NCBI GenBank assembly: GCA_004380135.1
Contig: QXCR01000016.1
Coordinates: 62,001-126,000, forward strand
Length of the DNA: 64,000 bases
Source: Stemphylium vesicarium
Taxonomy: Eukaryota > Ascomycota > Dothideomycetes > Pleosporales > Pleosporaceae
Reading direction: 5' to 3'
In this document: piece by piece, positions 21,973-34,266 of the stretch
Layout of the letters: the number at the start of each line of letters is the position of its first letter
How positions within the stretch are numbered: position 1 is the stretch's first letter
Notes under the pieces: model-generated
Databases searched by the model: none
What the model saw: the letters and a program-made list of their open reading frames with translations, nothing else
Told to the model about the DNA's origin: nothing
Made by a program: the position numbers and the translations under genes

Positions 21973-23642
21973 ATGGCACCAGCGGTTGCAGGACCCGGCG
22001 ATGGCATCATCGAGCGCCTCGTCGCTGGCGATAAAGTACGATGGTGGAACAAACCCAACCTTCGACGCCTTTACCTACTTTTAGTACCATTTTGTCTCTT
22101 CATTGAGTCGACTTCGGGGTTTGACAGGTATGGGCTCCCTGATCATTGGTGTATATATGCCTGACGTGCGGAGTTCGATGATGAACGGAATGCAAGCACT
22201 CAGCCATTGGCAGGATTTCTTCAACCACCCCAAAGGCGGCCAACTCGGTTTGTTAGTTGCATGCTACAACCTCGGAGCTATTTCCAGTATCCCTCTCGTT
22301 GCGCTGGTGTCTGATCATCTTGGACGGCGGAAGAGTATCGTACTTGGCTCAACGATCATGATAATTGGGGCTATAATGCAGGGTCTCTCCCAGAATTGTA
22401 GGTTATTCCGTTCTCTAAAGCTCTGTATCAGGAGTCGCTTGTGCTGATGTGTGTGCAGTGGCCATGTTCGTTTTCAGTCGCATCTTCCTGGGTCACGGAA
22501 TCGTGTACGCCATCATCTCTGGAGCTGCCCTGCTCGGTGAACTGGGACACCCCAAGGAACGCGCATTCCTTGGATCCATGTTCAATGCCTTCTTCGGAGT
22601 CGGTTCTGTCCTTGGTGCAGGTATCGTCGTACGCACGCTGCTCATTCCCAACGACTGGTCCTGGCGCCTTCCATCTCTACTCCAAGCAGTGCCCTCCGTT
22701 ATCCAACTTGTGTTCGCTTTCACAGTCCCCGAAAGTCCTAGGTGGTTGGTTTCAAAAGACCGCAGCGAGGAGGCGCTGGAAATTTTGATTAAGTACCATG
22801 CTGAAGGCGACGCATCTGCCGAGCTTCCCCATGTTGAGATTGCGGAAATCCGAAAAGCCTTAGAGCTAGAAAACGAATCCCGCCAACGCGGATGGGCCGA
22901 ATTATTCCAATCCAAAGGCATGCGACATCGCGCTGTTGTTGCTGCCGGTCTTGGCGTCTTTGTGCAGTACAGTGGAAACAACCTCATCAGCCAGTATCTC
23001 GTTCCTATCCTGGAAAAAATCGGAATCGAAGACAGCCACACTCAAGTGCGTTACAACGTCGGCTCAGAAGCATGGGGCTTCGCCATGGCTCTTGTGATGG
23101 CTGCTATTACCCCTCGTTACCCACGAAGAAGAATGTACCTGCTGTGCGCAAGTTGTCTGCTATGCGTTTATACAGCTTGGACTATCGCGCAGGCACGAAA
23201 TCGAATGACAGGCTCGGCGGAAACGGGTTATGCGGTACTTGTCATGATCTTCCTTTACAAGCCCGCGTACAACATCGCCTACAACGCTCTCACGTACGTC
23301 TACATGGTCGAGATCTTCCCATACTACGTTCGCACCAAAGGACTCTCCTGGTTCCAGCTGTTTAACCGCTGTTCCGTCATGCTGGGATCCTTTACCAACC
23401 CGATCGGGCTGGAGAATCTCGACTGGAAATTTCTCTTCGTCTACATTGCTCTACTATCCTGCGAGATCGTTTTCATCTACTTCCTGTTTCCGGAAACGTA
23501 TGGCAAGACGCTAGAGGAGCTTACGTTCTTGTTCGAGAGTGAGAAGCAGGATCGAGAGATGCTCGCTGCTACGACAGCCAAGGTCATCGGGCAGGGTGGT
23601 GATGTTACCGAGATTCACGAGGCGCCGGAGAAGAAGGCTTAG
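21973..23642 (+). CDS. MFS sugar transporter
   Basis: join(21973..22127, 22174..22397, 22459..23642), 520 aa, introns of 46 and 61 bp. The layout is 12 helices. TM1 is LYLLLVPFCLFIESTSGFDS; the conserved loop DHLGRRKSIVLG lies between TM2 and TM3; PESPRWLVSKDR follows TM6; and the end-signature PETYGKTLEELTFLFE (family consensus PETKGRTLEE) follows TM12. FDSSMMNGMQAL is the usual sugar-porter TM1 motif. Probably a plasma-membrane hexose or disaccharide/proton symporter of the lactose-permease-like fungal group; the substrate cannot be read from sequence. Confidence 0.9.
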
Positions 23643-25671
23643 GTTGGTGTTGCGTAAGAGGTGGTTGGGACGGACCTCAGCGGGTCTTGCAAACGACGTT
23701 GCGTTTGGCGCTCGCGAAGTGGATACGGGAGGGAGCGATGTAGCCTTCAGGCTCCTTCAGGATTGTTTGAAACATTCTAGAGATGCAAATAGATGAGGGT
23801 ATGAGTTCATGGAGTTATGCTATGCAAGCATGATGGATGGCAGAAAGACCGCTTATGAGACCTCGGCATCAGGTGTTCCCCTCTAGCCACTCGTAGATAT
23901 GATCGGGTTTTCTACTAACTCACGTCCACGTTTACCATCCGAAATCTAGGGGAGGCCTCACAATGTGAGTGTAATATCTCTTCCGAAGCTCATTGAGCTT
24001 GCTCTCCGGTCATCTCTTAGGTGCACTCGTTGCTGTCCATCTCAATATACTAGCCTGCGGCGCAGCAAGGTCTCAGACAGTAGTCTTCACTAGTGGAGAT
24101 ACTGTCGCCTGATATGCCGCACGACCAGCCATTCGAAAACTGAAAAAGGCTAGAAACGCGCTCATCCTCCTCTATCAGTCTCAAAGCCGAAGCCATCAGA
24201 ACGATGTACCAATGATCTATCCCTCCATGCGATCATGACACCGATCAAGGCCCGGCGGCTACAAGAGACAGATCTCCGACTATTCGGGACATGAAGCAAT
24301 TCCCCGAGCGAATGAGAAGTTCGCGGCATCGAAACAAAGACAAACAAGTAGACGCTTGTCCAGTGAGGGTACTGGACTGGGACCAACACCTGCTCGATAG
24401 CCGCGACCCAACAGTCTGGGTTGATCCTACGCCGTTGTTAGTACACGTGTCAGAGCTAGAGAATGTCGAATGGCATAATGAGCCTCAAGCCATGGTAGTA
24501 TCAGAGCGCTCAGCCAAGTGTTGGAAGTAGATGAAAGCTGACGCCGGACATTTCGCTACCCATTTCTAGGTTTACTGCAAATACCCTACGTCAAGATGTC
24601 AGTCACTGCCTACATCCTCACCGTCAAAAGCTGCCATCACGTGAACCTTGCTTCATGCATGCATGTGTTGTATTCTCTGCACTTCGATCAGAAATGCACG
24701 ATAGAAGCGACGAAGAATGTTCGGAAAATAGACGACTAGACGACGTGGCTAAAATATTCTCTAGCGGTGATAGGCCACTATTAATAAGCGGGGTAGTCGG
24801 CTCCGCGCTTAACGATAGCGCAGAACCCCGCTATCGCGACCCCCCAAAAAAGTTATCGAAACATGGCCATTCCGACCGTTTTCGAGACAACCACGCCGTG
24901 CAAATTCATGCGATAACCTCGAAGGCCGGGAGACCCGCGTCATCATTCGCTCGCCGAGCAGAAACCAACACGCCTCCCCCAACTTTTAGGCCTTAGCATT
25001 GGTTTCAGGGCATGATGAGGCTCGAAGCGCTTATACAAACTGTGCCACAATCTTACATTAACGTGACCTCACCGAGGGGCCAAAAAAAATAGAAGAGCTA
25101 AGAATATGTCTAGGTGCATATGGGGTTGGTCATTAATACCACGGGCTGGCGGCAACGAGCGAGGAAAAAATGCGCTAGGCTAAGCATGCGGCCACGCCAG
25201 CGGTTATACACATGCTCTGTACGGCTACACCCACACCGGTGCGTCGGCTTGACAGCTCCCGACGTTCACGCCGCACGCAGGTGTCGTGGGAACGGCCCTC
25301 AGCCGCCTCTCTTGGCACGCTTTTCTGGAGGTTGGGGGACGGGTCCTTGCGGTTAGCTCGTGCCGTGAATGGTGGGATGGGCTCGGGAATGCGTCGATTT
25401 GCTTGATCGAGGGCAATGCGTTTGCATGTGCGCCGCAGTAACAGTCATGTTTGATGTTTCTGGGTTGCTCCAATCATGGAAATGCGCTGGTGGAGGCTAT
25501 ACTGCTGCTCGGTGCTGTTATAGTACGGTTGTGGTAGGCACTGCTGAACGAGCATACAGCTTCCTCTCTTCATCCTGGCATTTCTTCTCTACTGGTCTTG
25601 ATTTGCAAAGTTTCGTTCAGCTTGTTCTCTTCTTATTAAGTTAATTTAATCTGCTTTTTCAATCTTTCAGA
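23643..25671. other. 2-kb gene-poor region at the start of the accessory block
   Basis: No gene is supported. Two frames are slightly protein-like without domain, leader or intron support: 24291-24530 (79 aa) and 24655-24996 (113 aa). The latter overlaps a GC-rich stretch with a strong dyad (24787-24832) and may be a repeat remnant. The last 100 bp are the leader of the DUF3176 gene. Confidence 0.4.
24787..24832. repeat. Nested perfect dyad (AGCGGGGT / ACCCCGCT with inner GCGCT / AGCGC)
   Basis: The outer arms AGCGGGGT (24787-24794) and ACCCCGCT (24825-24832) are perfect complements. Inside them GCGCT (24805-24809) and AGCGC (24817-24821) pair again around a 7-base loop. This can fold as a cruciform or hairpin and stands out from the AT-richer flanks, like the end of an inverted-repeat element. 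Confidence 0.6.
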
Positions 25672-28229
25672 ATGCCTTACCCCATCTCAACTTCGGGTCT
25701 CAGCCCGAACACACCTCGTGCCCAACGAAGCCCCATGAACTGGCCTGCTTTCCCAGACATCCCAATCTACCTCGACACTGGTGATGAGCGTGCCACAGCT
25801 AAGACATATGGGACAACACCAACGACTCCTACCACACCGGAGACATCAACTCACTCTCGGCCTACACACCTCAGCCCTGCTCGTGCCAACGCACAACCAG
25901 CCAGCCCGGCCGAGCCGAGCCCTACTACCACTATAGAGACATCAAGTCAGCGTTCAATGATCTGGCCCATCCCAGAACCTCCACCAGAGATTCAGCATCA
26001 ATCTGAGTCCCGGCGACCAGCTCTACGGTTCTTTCCAACGCAACGTCCACGGGTTCGTCTCGATGCTGTCCCTACCCTTCAGATACCGCAGATCGATGAG
26101 AAGACTCCAATCAGTACCATTCATCCAGGACTTGGCATAGTAAATGGCCCTCCCAGGCCACCTTCAATTCAGATCTCCGGTCCCATCGACGAAGACGTTG
26201 AAGATATCCCGAACATCGCTGAGCGCATTGAGAAGCGGCTGTACCAGTACAGTATATCAGGTAACATCATCAAACGATGGCTCTTGGAGATCATCAGTTG
26301 GGCCTTCAGTGCTCTCTGCATGGCTGCAGTCATCGGTGTCCTCATCTACTTCAAGGATGATCCTCTCTCGAAGTGGACTCTGGCCGACAAAACTGGGTTG
26401 ACACTGAATGCCTACATCTCAATCCTGTCGAAAATGGCCGGAGCCGCTCTGATACTACCAGTTTCCGAAGCGCTGGGTCAGTTGAAGTGGAGCTGGTTCC
26501 AGCAAAATTCCAAGCAGATGTGGGATTTCGAGATATTCGACAACGCCTCCAGAGGTCCATGGGGCTCCTTGCTATTGCTGATGCGTACTAAGGGGAAGGC
26601 ACTGGCCGCTCTTGGCGCCATGATCACTCTTTGCATGATGGCATTAGATCCTTTCTTTCAGCAAGTGGTTAACTTCCCGGATCGATGGGCATTGCAGGAC
26701 ACTGCAAGTCAGATACCGAGGATTCTACGCTATGAACCAAGCCAAGGAAAGACTCTCCGGGAAGGAGTCGAGATCGCGGCTACAAACGCGGACATGGGGC
26801 TTTTGATCAACCAGTTCTCTTATGCAAATGGAACTCAGCCAGTTCTATATGGGAATGGCTCAAGACCTGACATACCCCTTGTAAGTCCCTTTACCTTTAC
26901 CATGTTTTCAACCACAAACTACTACAAGACCATACCATACTGACTCTCAATGCGATGTAGTCGTGCCCCACAAGTAACTGTACTTGGCCTACATACGAGA
27001 CGCTTGGTGTATGCAGCAAATGTGCGGACGTTTCCAGCTACTTAACATTTACCTGTGTTACCCAACGAGTGGATTGGATCGCAGAAACAGAGGGTGGATT
27101 CGGCAATGAGGCAGACCGTCCCACTGGGACCATGTGTGGGTATTTCCTCAACGCTACAAGCAAAAACCCCATTCTCATGTCCGGATATCTTTTTGACGCC
27201 GACAACTCTACCAAAGGCGAGGCCCTCGTCATGCGCACTCTACCTCTCACCACTCTTTTCGAGAGAGAGCGCCTGTTCAACCATGGCTCGATCCACTTCC
27301 CCGATCTGCGAAATACTATTGCCGATGTCTTGATCGTGTCTGCTGCGAATGGATCAGCCAAGACAGTGTATCAACACATACCACCTGTCGCGAAAGAATG
27401 CGTCTTATCCTGGTGTGTCAAAACGATTCAGTCTTCGTATGATTGGGGTATCTACCACGAAGAAGTGATCGAGACGGTATACAACACGACCGCCGGTCCA
27501 TCACCATGGCTTGCGATACCATATCAGACAGAATTCGAGAACGGTACCGACATATTCTATGTGCAAGACATCAACATCGAGGTCAATTCCACCGGAGGTG
27601 GTAGCGGAGCTACCCAATATGGAACGTCGAACTCGACGGCCTCTGCGATCATTCAGGGCTTTGTCGACATCTTTCCGTCATTTTCCACGGCGATCGACGA
27701 ATCCGCTCCCCCACTCCTGCGATTCAAAACCTGGTCTGCCGGCCCGGCATGGATCCAACAGCTAGATTTTAACCCCTGGCTTGCTCCGAACAATCTTACG
27801 CTACATATGGAAAGGTTTGCAACAGCTATGACTAATTTGATCCGCTCCGATCCTAAGAAAGATATGTTACTTGGAGAAGCCTTCAATAGAGAAGCTTATG
27901 TCTGCGTCCGTGCTGAATGGTTGACGCTGCCTATTGGTCTTCTTTGTATGAGTTTCATCTTCCTTGCCGCCACAATATTCAAATCTGCTTTGGAAAGGGA
28001 CCGAGTGGGCGTGCTCAAGAATTCGGCGATATTGACGTTACTGTATGGATTGCCAGATGAGATGAGAAGCAAGCTCACGAGATCATCGAGCACCGGAACT
28101 CCGAGAGCAAAGGCGAAGGAGCTCAAAGTCAAGCTGAACCCGAACATGGGCTGGAGGATCTCCGGCTACCCGTTCTCTCCTTTCGTGCAGAAGCCCCCTC
28201 CACAACAGCCTCCACCAGGATGGATATAG
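25672..28229 (+). CDS. DUF3176 family membrane protein, paralogue 1
   Basis: join(25672..26880, 26961..28229), 825 aa, one 80-bp intron. The N-terminal ~195 residues are a disordered Pro/Thr/Ser extension absent from the two paralogues. TM segments lie at about 203-225 (WLLEIISWAFSALCMAAVIG), 252-275, and 305-328 (ALAALGAMITLCMMALDPFF). A long extracytosolic domain follows, with N-glycosylation sequons, the Cys motif CPTSNCTWPTYETLGVCSKC, SWCVKTIQSSYDWG and FNPWLAPNN. A last helix lies at about 728-748 (GLLCMSFIFLAATIFK). The tail ends NPNMGWRISG...PPPGWI. The EALGQLKWSWF and FDNASRGPWGS segments identify DUF3176, an ascomycete family without assigned function. It is convergent with the repeat-peptide gene. 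Confidence 0.88.
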
Positions 28230-28517
28230 TCGCACTGTTGGCTAAAGAATATTATTTCATTAGAAAAGTACAGTTTCCGATATGAGCCACCCTGCAGCAT
28301 CGCTTTCCGAAACCCCCGACGTCAAGAACCATCTCGATGATACCCAAATCTCCACCCCAATTTGGCTTTGTACAGACGCGAGCAGCCGATATCCAGTAAA
28401 GGTTGAGTTTTGCTCAATGCTCCCAAATGTGCGAAGATGGAAGAGAAAGAAGAAGAAAAAAGAGACAATGGACCAAAGAAAGAAAGAAAAGAGGGAAGGA
28501 AATAATGGTCATCCAGC
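28230..28517. other. 3' flanks between convergent genes, with polypurine tract
   Basis: Within this gap 28436-28503 is almost pure purine on the plus strand (AGAAAGAAGAAGAAAAAAG-type). On the minus strand this is a polypyrimidine 3' flank of the peptide precursor. Confidence 0.5.
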
Positions 28518-29183
28518 TTAACCCCGTCCAGTTCCGAAGCGACCACGCGTCTTCACAGTGTCAGCTACTGTCTCAGGCTCAGGGGAAGCAGCTTGTCGGC
28601 CTCCGGTTCCGAAACGATACCGCGCTTTCACCACATCAGGGGATGCTTCGGCTTCGGCGACGGGCAAAGCATCCCGACGGCCTCCAGTGCCAAATCGACC
28701 CCGTGTTTCCAGGACGTCAGGCACAGCCTCGGGTTGTGGTGAAGCATCTCGTCGACCTCCAGTGCCAAATCGACCCCGTGTTTCCAGGACGTCAGGTACA
28801 GCCTCGGGTTGTGGTGAAACATTCCGGCGGCCTCCGGTGCCAAAGCGGTAGCGCGCCACAACATGCGGGGTGGCATCGGCTTCGGGCAATGCGTCTCGTC
28901 GGCCCCCAGTGCCAAACCGTCCCCGTGTTTCTAGAACATCGGGTACAGCTGCCGGTTGCGGTGAGGCATCTCGTCGACCTCCAGTACCGAATCGTCCTCG
29001 GGGAGCGATTTCGATGGCCGAGCTCTTAAAAGCTTCAACGTTGCTGACGCTTGCCTACACGAGTGGTCAATCGTTATTCAAGAGATATTCAACAAGGTGC
29101 AAGCTTACCTCAGCACTCGGAACAGGCGCTGCGTAGACTGAAAGAGCAAAAGAGATAAACGCGAAGGCTGTGTATGTGCGCAT
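28518..29183 (-). CDS. Secreted repeat-peptide precursor (Kex2-processed, KEP/RiPP-like), unrecognised core
   Basis: Complement(join(28518..29054, 29109..29183)), 203 aa. The first exon encodes only a signal peptide (MRTYTAFAFISFALSVYAA, then PVPSAE). It is followed by a 54-bp intron (GTAAGC..GTGTAG) in phase 0, as is common in fungal secreted precursors. Seven repeats follow with core R-[G/Y]-RFGTGGRR, RF at about residues 46, 71, 95, 120, 145, 172 and 197. The sixth has RQ and the last ends RFGTGRG at the C-terminus. Spacers of 15-18 residues are acidic and Pro-rich (DASPQPEAVPDVLET). The RR after each core is a Kex2-type site, and each core is also preceded by TR, AR or PR. This layout is that of KEP proteins, which include alpha-pheromones and dikaritin/cyclic RiPP precursors. 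The core matches none that I know, and no DUF3328 (UstY-type) gene is present in the window. The product could be a secreted signal, effector or RiPP; the function is not known. Confidence 0.8.
28521..28997 (-). repeat. Tandem ~75-bp coding repeats of the peptide precursor, 7 copies
   Basis: Spacing between cores is 72-81 bp. Copies 3 to 5 are nearly identical in DNA, whereas the outer copies differ at many third positions. This suggests recent internal duplication of the central units under constraint on the core. Confidence 0.85.
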
Positions 29184-31771
29184 GATTGCGGGTACGCCGT
29201 TGGAATGAGAAGAGGATTGGACTGTCTTTGGTTGGGAAGACTTCTTGCCTAGCGCAATCGATGAACGAAAGGTGTCGAAGAGAATATGGCCAAGCTTGCG
29301 ATGCTTCTGATGGTGAATGCTGTCGTAAGAGGGGAGGGCCCGTACATTTATCCGGCTTTGGACCACCATCAACGAAAGGATACAAAGCATCGCACGACAT
29401 CCTCATTTCCACTAGCACCCACCGGCGCTTCAACCCGCGACCATATCTCACCCTGATAGCCGCCTTGGAAGCCACAGACGCAAGAATCATCGCGTTATTC
29501 AAGCACGCACGATACTTGAGTTGTGCGCAGACCATGCTGTCATTGGAAGGAAGACAGGATAGCATGACTGCCGGTACACCAATCGAGCAAGCTGAAACTC
29601 TATCACCGACGTGAGTGGAACACAGGGCGTTTGGCGGCCCTGCGCACAAGACAGAGAATGCTTTGCGATGCACCTCAGTGCTTCTGGCAACTTTCATCAC
29701 ACCGAGTTATCACACTCCAAGCGCTGCAAGGGCTGTCTACAAGGCGACATTGTAGGCAAACAACACTTTGTAAGGGAAAACGTACGCCTAGGATTCCCTT
29801 GATCTGCCAGGAGCTCTGAACGTTTCATAACCAATCGAAAGATGTGCAGCGATGTGACGTGGCTTGGCGGCGTTTTGACCCCTGACTCGGATATGAAGCG
29901 ATTGGACATACACAAACGGTACCTTACGCCAATCAACCGTTCTCGCAACCTAATCACTGTTTACAAGTACACGTGATTCACGTCGGCGTTACGCTTTCTT
30001 CCTACTCTTTGAATATGATAGATAATCAATAAATGCTATTCACGAAGAAAAGTTTACTGTTGCGCTTTTAGTTAGGGAAAAATGATTCTCTCATTTTGTA
30101 GTGGCGTTCACATCCCTGCCAGTTACATCGCATATGTCTCGAGATTATTCATGCTTTCCGAACATGGCTCTGGCCGGACGAGCCTCTTTTCAGCCTCACT
30201 TAAAGGAGTCGAACAATCTGATCGTTGCTCAGAGGCTATCTTCTTCGAATCTTGTTTTCGCATCTTGATGGCGAAATGAATGGTGGTGAGCAGATCGTGC
30301 TTCCATGATACCCACCAATCACCGGCGGCCTCTAGACGCCTAGATTAAGATCACGGTAGTGGGGTTGAACAATTACCTTGTTGATATTGGGAAGTAATCG
30401 CTATCCACACGAAAAGCCTTGACGATGCCGCCCTTCATGCGGCTTCATCTCGCCTTCCCTCCTGCGGCGGAGCTTGTACGAATAATCGCGCATCTTCGAC
30501 ATCCCGTTCTCACACCATGCGCAAGCAGTCACACAACCACGCAAGGTGATAGCAATCATTCCAAAGTTTGACTGCTCTGATCCAGAACCGAACTTCGTCC
30601 ATCAGCCCTGTTTCATCCGGCCGATAGCTTGACCGCGTTGGCTTTCGTGTGACATCCATATCAACAGCGCACAAAATCGTAGTCATGGGTTCTGACTGAG
30701 CCTCAAATCACAGTACGCAACGATACCATCGTATGAAAATCGCATGCTTGGCTTACAAACGAAAGCATCCAGGCAACACGGATTCCGTAAAATCATCATT
30801 CACACCTCTGTACTGGAGCGGCTCTGCCTTCCTACTTTCGCGCCTTACAAACTTACTGCGCGTCATATTATCGACAAGTAGGAGGCGTGTCGGCTGTGCA
30901 TTCTTTCTCTTGTTCCCAGTCGGGTTGAAACCTTGGAGATCCAACGCGCTCAATTATTCAGAGCTGATGAGTTTTGAAGTCTCGTAAATTCAGCAGAGGG
31001 TCGAAATTCACACAAAGTAAGCCCAAAATGTATATCCACTGCCAACAAAATGTGACAGCTGTATACAATCGTGTAGCCAAGGCAGAATTCCCACGTGCAA
31101 GTTTTACCCGCTAGGTTTGATCTGGAATAGTGTTCCATGGTTTACGCCGACTCCGTTCTCTACGTACCCGCGGGGCATCTCCAGGAAGGTAGGCTCGCCC
31201 GCCTTGCGCTCTGCCTACATTGATGACGTCGCCTGACGGCTTCCCAGGTGCAGCCCCAGCGCTTGCGCTCTTGGCCGCCGGTGTCGTTGGAGTCTTCGGT
31301 GTCGTCGGTACCATTCTGCACTTTGCGCTACTCATCCCTGATATCTCAATAAGCGGCAGCTGCAGAGGCGCTAAGCCTCAGCGCTACCACGATGGTGATC
31401 GCTCGAATGATTCGCTTACTTATCTACACGAAAGCGCCTCGACACGGCCCCGGGGCCGTCGTCTTATGGCGCTAAACATGCTGTCCTTACAGGTCTACTG
31501 GCGCTGCTGTGTGTCTTTCCGGCATACATTCGACTTCCCCGATGTCCTATTGCGCAGAAACTAGCCTGGCCTTTTCCTTGCCGAGTAAGCTTCCAATCGC
31601 AGGGAACACGTCGTCCAAGCGGGCTGCGGCTTGTTCGCTCATTGAGCGCTTACCAGAGGAGGGGAAACTACTAATGGTATTCTCTATCATCGTCTCCGTC
31701 ACACACTTTAAAACATCACGCCTAGTCTTCGATCATGACCCTCCGGAATATGTCAAGCCGTATGCGGCATA
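29184..31771. other. 2.6-kb gene-poor region between peptide precursor and DUF3176 paralogue 2
   Basis: The proximal part is the promoter of the peptide precursor. No gene is supported. A minus-strand frame at 31111-31335 (74 aa, Pro/Thr/Ala-rich then Arg-rich) starts with ATG but lacks other support. No transposase, tRNA or repeat is seen. Confidence 0.4.
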
Positions 31772-34004
31772 ATGGCATACATACACGAAAGGCATCCTGC
31801 CCCTCCGTCTCAAGCCCAGCGCCCCTTTTTCCCCTCGGTCAACGACGACCCATATGTATCTCCACCCTCGTATCGCGATTCACTTCACGACAAGTCTCTC
31901 TTCGACTTTCCGGGACGCATCGAGCAGAAGCTAGCACAATATAATGCCTCGCAAAGCATTCTGAAACGTTGGTTGTTCGAGATCATCAGTGTCACGACAA
32001 GCGCACTCTGCATGGGTAATTCAACTGTGTATTGCGCTATCCGATGGTTACGAATGACTGATTGTGGAGGCAGGTGCGATCGTTGGGCTGCTACATTACC
32101 TCGACGATAAACCTCTGAACGAGTGGCCTCCGGGTCTGACTGTGATTACGGTACTCTCCAAGATTGCGTCAGCAGCCCTAATTCTACCAATATCGGAAGC
32201 AATTGGACAGCTGAAGTGGACTTGGTTTCATGGCAAAAAGTCTCGAGATGCATTCGATTTCGAGATCTTTGACAAAGCCTCACGCGGTGCGTGGGGCTCT
32301 ATCATGCTCTTATGTCGTACCAAGGGTAAGTCGCTTGCTGCGTTTGGTGCTCTTTTGACAGTCTTTCTGTTGGCAATCGATACGTTCTTCCAACAGGTAT
32401 CCGACTTGCCAGAGCGGTGGACGCTACAGGGTGAGAGTTTCATCCCCCGGATAATCCGATACGAGCCCAATCTCGAATATCAATATGAGAGTACGCTCGA
32501 TGGAATGCCAGTGGCTCTGACAAATACCGAGCTATGGAGGGGCCTAGGACCCTTTTTCTACGATCAAAATGGCACTCGTGCGCTTACAACAGGCAACGCT
32601 ACACAAGCCGAAATACCGCTTGTGTGCCCTACCAGTCGGTGTGAATGGCCAACCTATGAGACGTTGGGGGTCTGCAGTGCATGCGAGGACGTATCGAATC
32701 TCCTTGAGTACGCTTGTATCACATCAAAACTGGACTGGATCAGGAATGCCACTGGTCCTGGAGTGAACCCCACATATCCCCAAGGTGTGTACATTTCTAT
32801 GTTAGTTTTTGTCACTTTGATGTGGATCTTTCCCATTCAGTCGTCTGCTATCTAAGAAGAGATGAGCGCTGTGCTGCTTCACCCCTAGAACGAAACCCTG
32901 CTAATGGTTTACTCTTTACTGATAGGGCTTGTTTGTGGCTACTTCTTGAATGCGACTAGCGAAGATCCGATCGTCATGTCGGGATTCCGAATAGATAACT
33001 TCACGGACTCCATGCCCGGAGAGACCCTCCTCATGCGCACCCTGCCCCTCAGCACGAACCCTTTCAGGCAACCTCTTTATGGGGGAACCATCAACTTCGA
33101 GCATGTTCAGTATCGGCTGCTAGACGCGCTGATTGTAAGCTCAGTAGATGGTTCCGCAAATAGTGTGTATGAGAAGAAGCGTCCCATTGCTCAGGAATGT
33201 ATGTTATCGTGGTGTGTCAAGACACTGCGCTCCTCATATGAGTCTGGAAACTACGAAGAAGAAACGGAAGGGATATTTATGAACACAACAAATGCGAAAT
33301 GGCCATGGCGCATTCAAAACCATCCCGAGTTCGAGACGACCGAGACAGAGTTCATATCGAACATCAGCATCCGCCCTCCTTCTTTGGCACAAGACAAGGC
33401 CGCATATGGAGTTTCCAACGAAACATTCCTCGATGTGGTCACGATCCTCGACGAAATTTTTCCATCAATGCTGACGATATCTAACCCAACGACACCACCT
33501 TTCATCAAGGTAGATACCAGCTATGTCGATCATGTCGTCTTTCGTTCCGTTCGATTCAGCCCGTGGCTCGCACCCAACAACGTTACTCGCCACTTGGAAC
33601 GAATGTCACAAGCGATGACGAACGTTATTAGGTCTAATACGGATAGCAATGAACTTGTTGCTGGTACTGCTTATGCGAGAGAGATATATGTCGCCGTGCA
33701 TTGGGCATTTCTGACATTTCCTTTGGTCATGCTGCTGTTGAGTGCGGTGTTCTTAGCGGCCACCATATTCAAAACCTCCGGCGACAATCATGGAGATATC
33801 GGTACATGGAAAACTTCAGCGATGCCTGCATTGATGTACAGTCTACCGAAAGACATGCAAACTCAAGTCATGACGACAACAAACCAAAAAGAAATGGCAA
33901 GCAAGGACTCAAATAGTGTCCGGATCAGGTTGCTACCAAAACAAGGCTGGAGGGTCTCTGGACAGGTTTCAACTGCCCCAGTGGCTCCTCCTGGCTTTAT
34001 CTAG
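31772..34004 (+). CDS. DUF3176 family membrane protein, paralogue 2
   Basis: join(31772..32015, 32074..32784, 32926..34004), 677 aa, introns of 58 and 141 bp (the second is long for this genome). The domain order matches paralogue 1 without its long N-terminal extension: RWLFEIISVTTSALCMG (TM1), SEAIGQLKWTWF, FEIFDKASRGAWGS, AFGALLTVFLLAIDTFFQQV, then CPTSRCEWPTYETLGVCSAC, SWCVKTLRSSYESG, FSPWLAPNN, a C-terminal helix (FPLVMLLLSAVFLAATIFK) and a tail ending QGWRVSG...APPGFI. Several N-x-S/T sequons lie in the large loop, which is inferred to face outside. Function unknown. Intron positions differ from both paralogues. Confidence 0.85.
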
Positions 34005-34266
34005 ATAACATATATATATACCTTCAATTAGTCCCTCGTATCTGTCGCAATGCTCTGTAAACCTCAGGCTCTCAATTCCCAGCTGATCCCGTGTTTGCTA
34101 CGTTCTTTTTCGATGGTTTCTTACATTCTAGATAAGATACTGCATGGCAAAAGACAGCCAACATGACAAAAGTTAACCTAAATCCAGCGCAATAATCGAT
34201 TGCTAACACCAGGCAAATTTGCACCCATTGTAGGCATGTTGAGAGATATCTTGGCGCGGCACACGC

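Noticed and set aside
24655..24996. 113-aa frame over the GC-rich dyad
   Set aside because: Overlaps a hairpin-forming stretch, no recognisable motif; more likely repeat-derived.
28518..28997. CRISPR-like array
   Set aside because: The regular repeats are coding, the genome is fungal, and spacers are themselves similar.
28558..29136. Plus-strand repeat frames (RRPPVPNRPRVSRTSG units)
   Set aside because: These are the antisense of the peptide precursor. They lack a signal peptide, and the minus strand has a start, signal peptide, intron and stop in agreement.
28518..29183. Calling the peptide gene a dikaritin/ustiloxin cluster
   Set aside because: No DUF3328 oxidase, tyrosinase or other known tailoring enzyme is seen in the window, and most cores lack the Tyr typical of those products.
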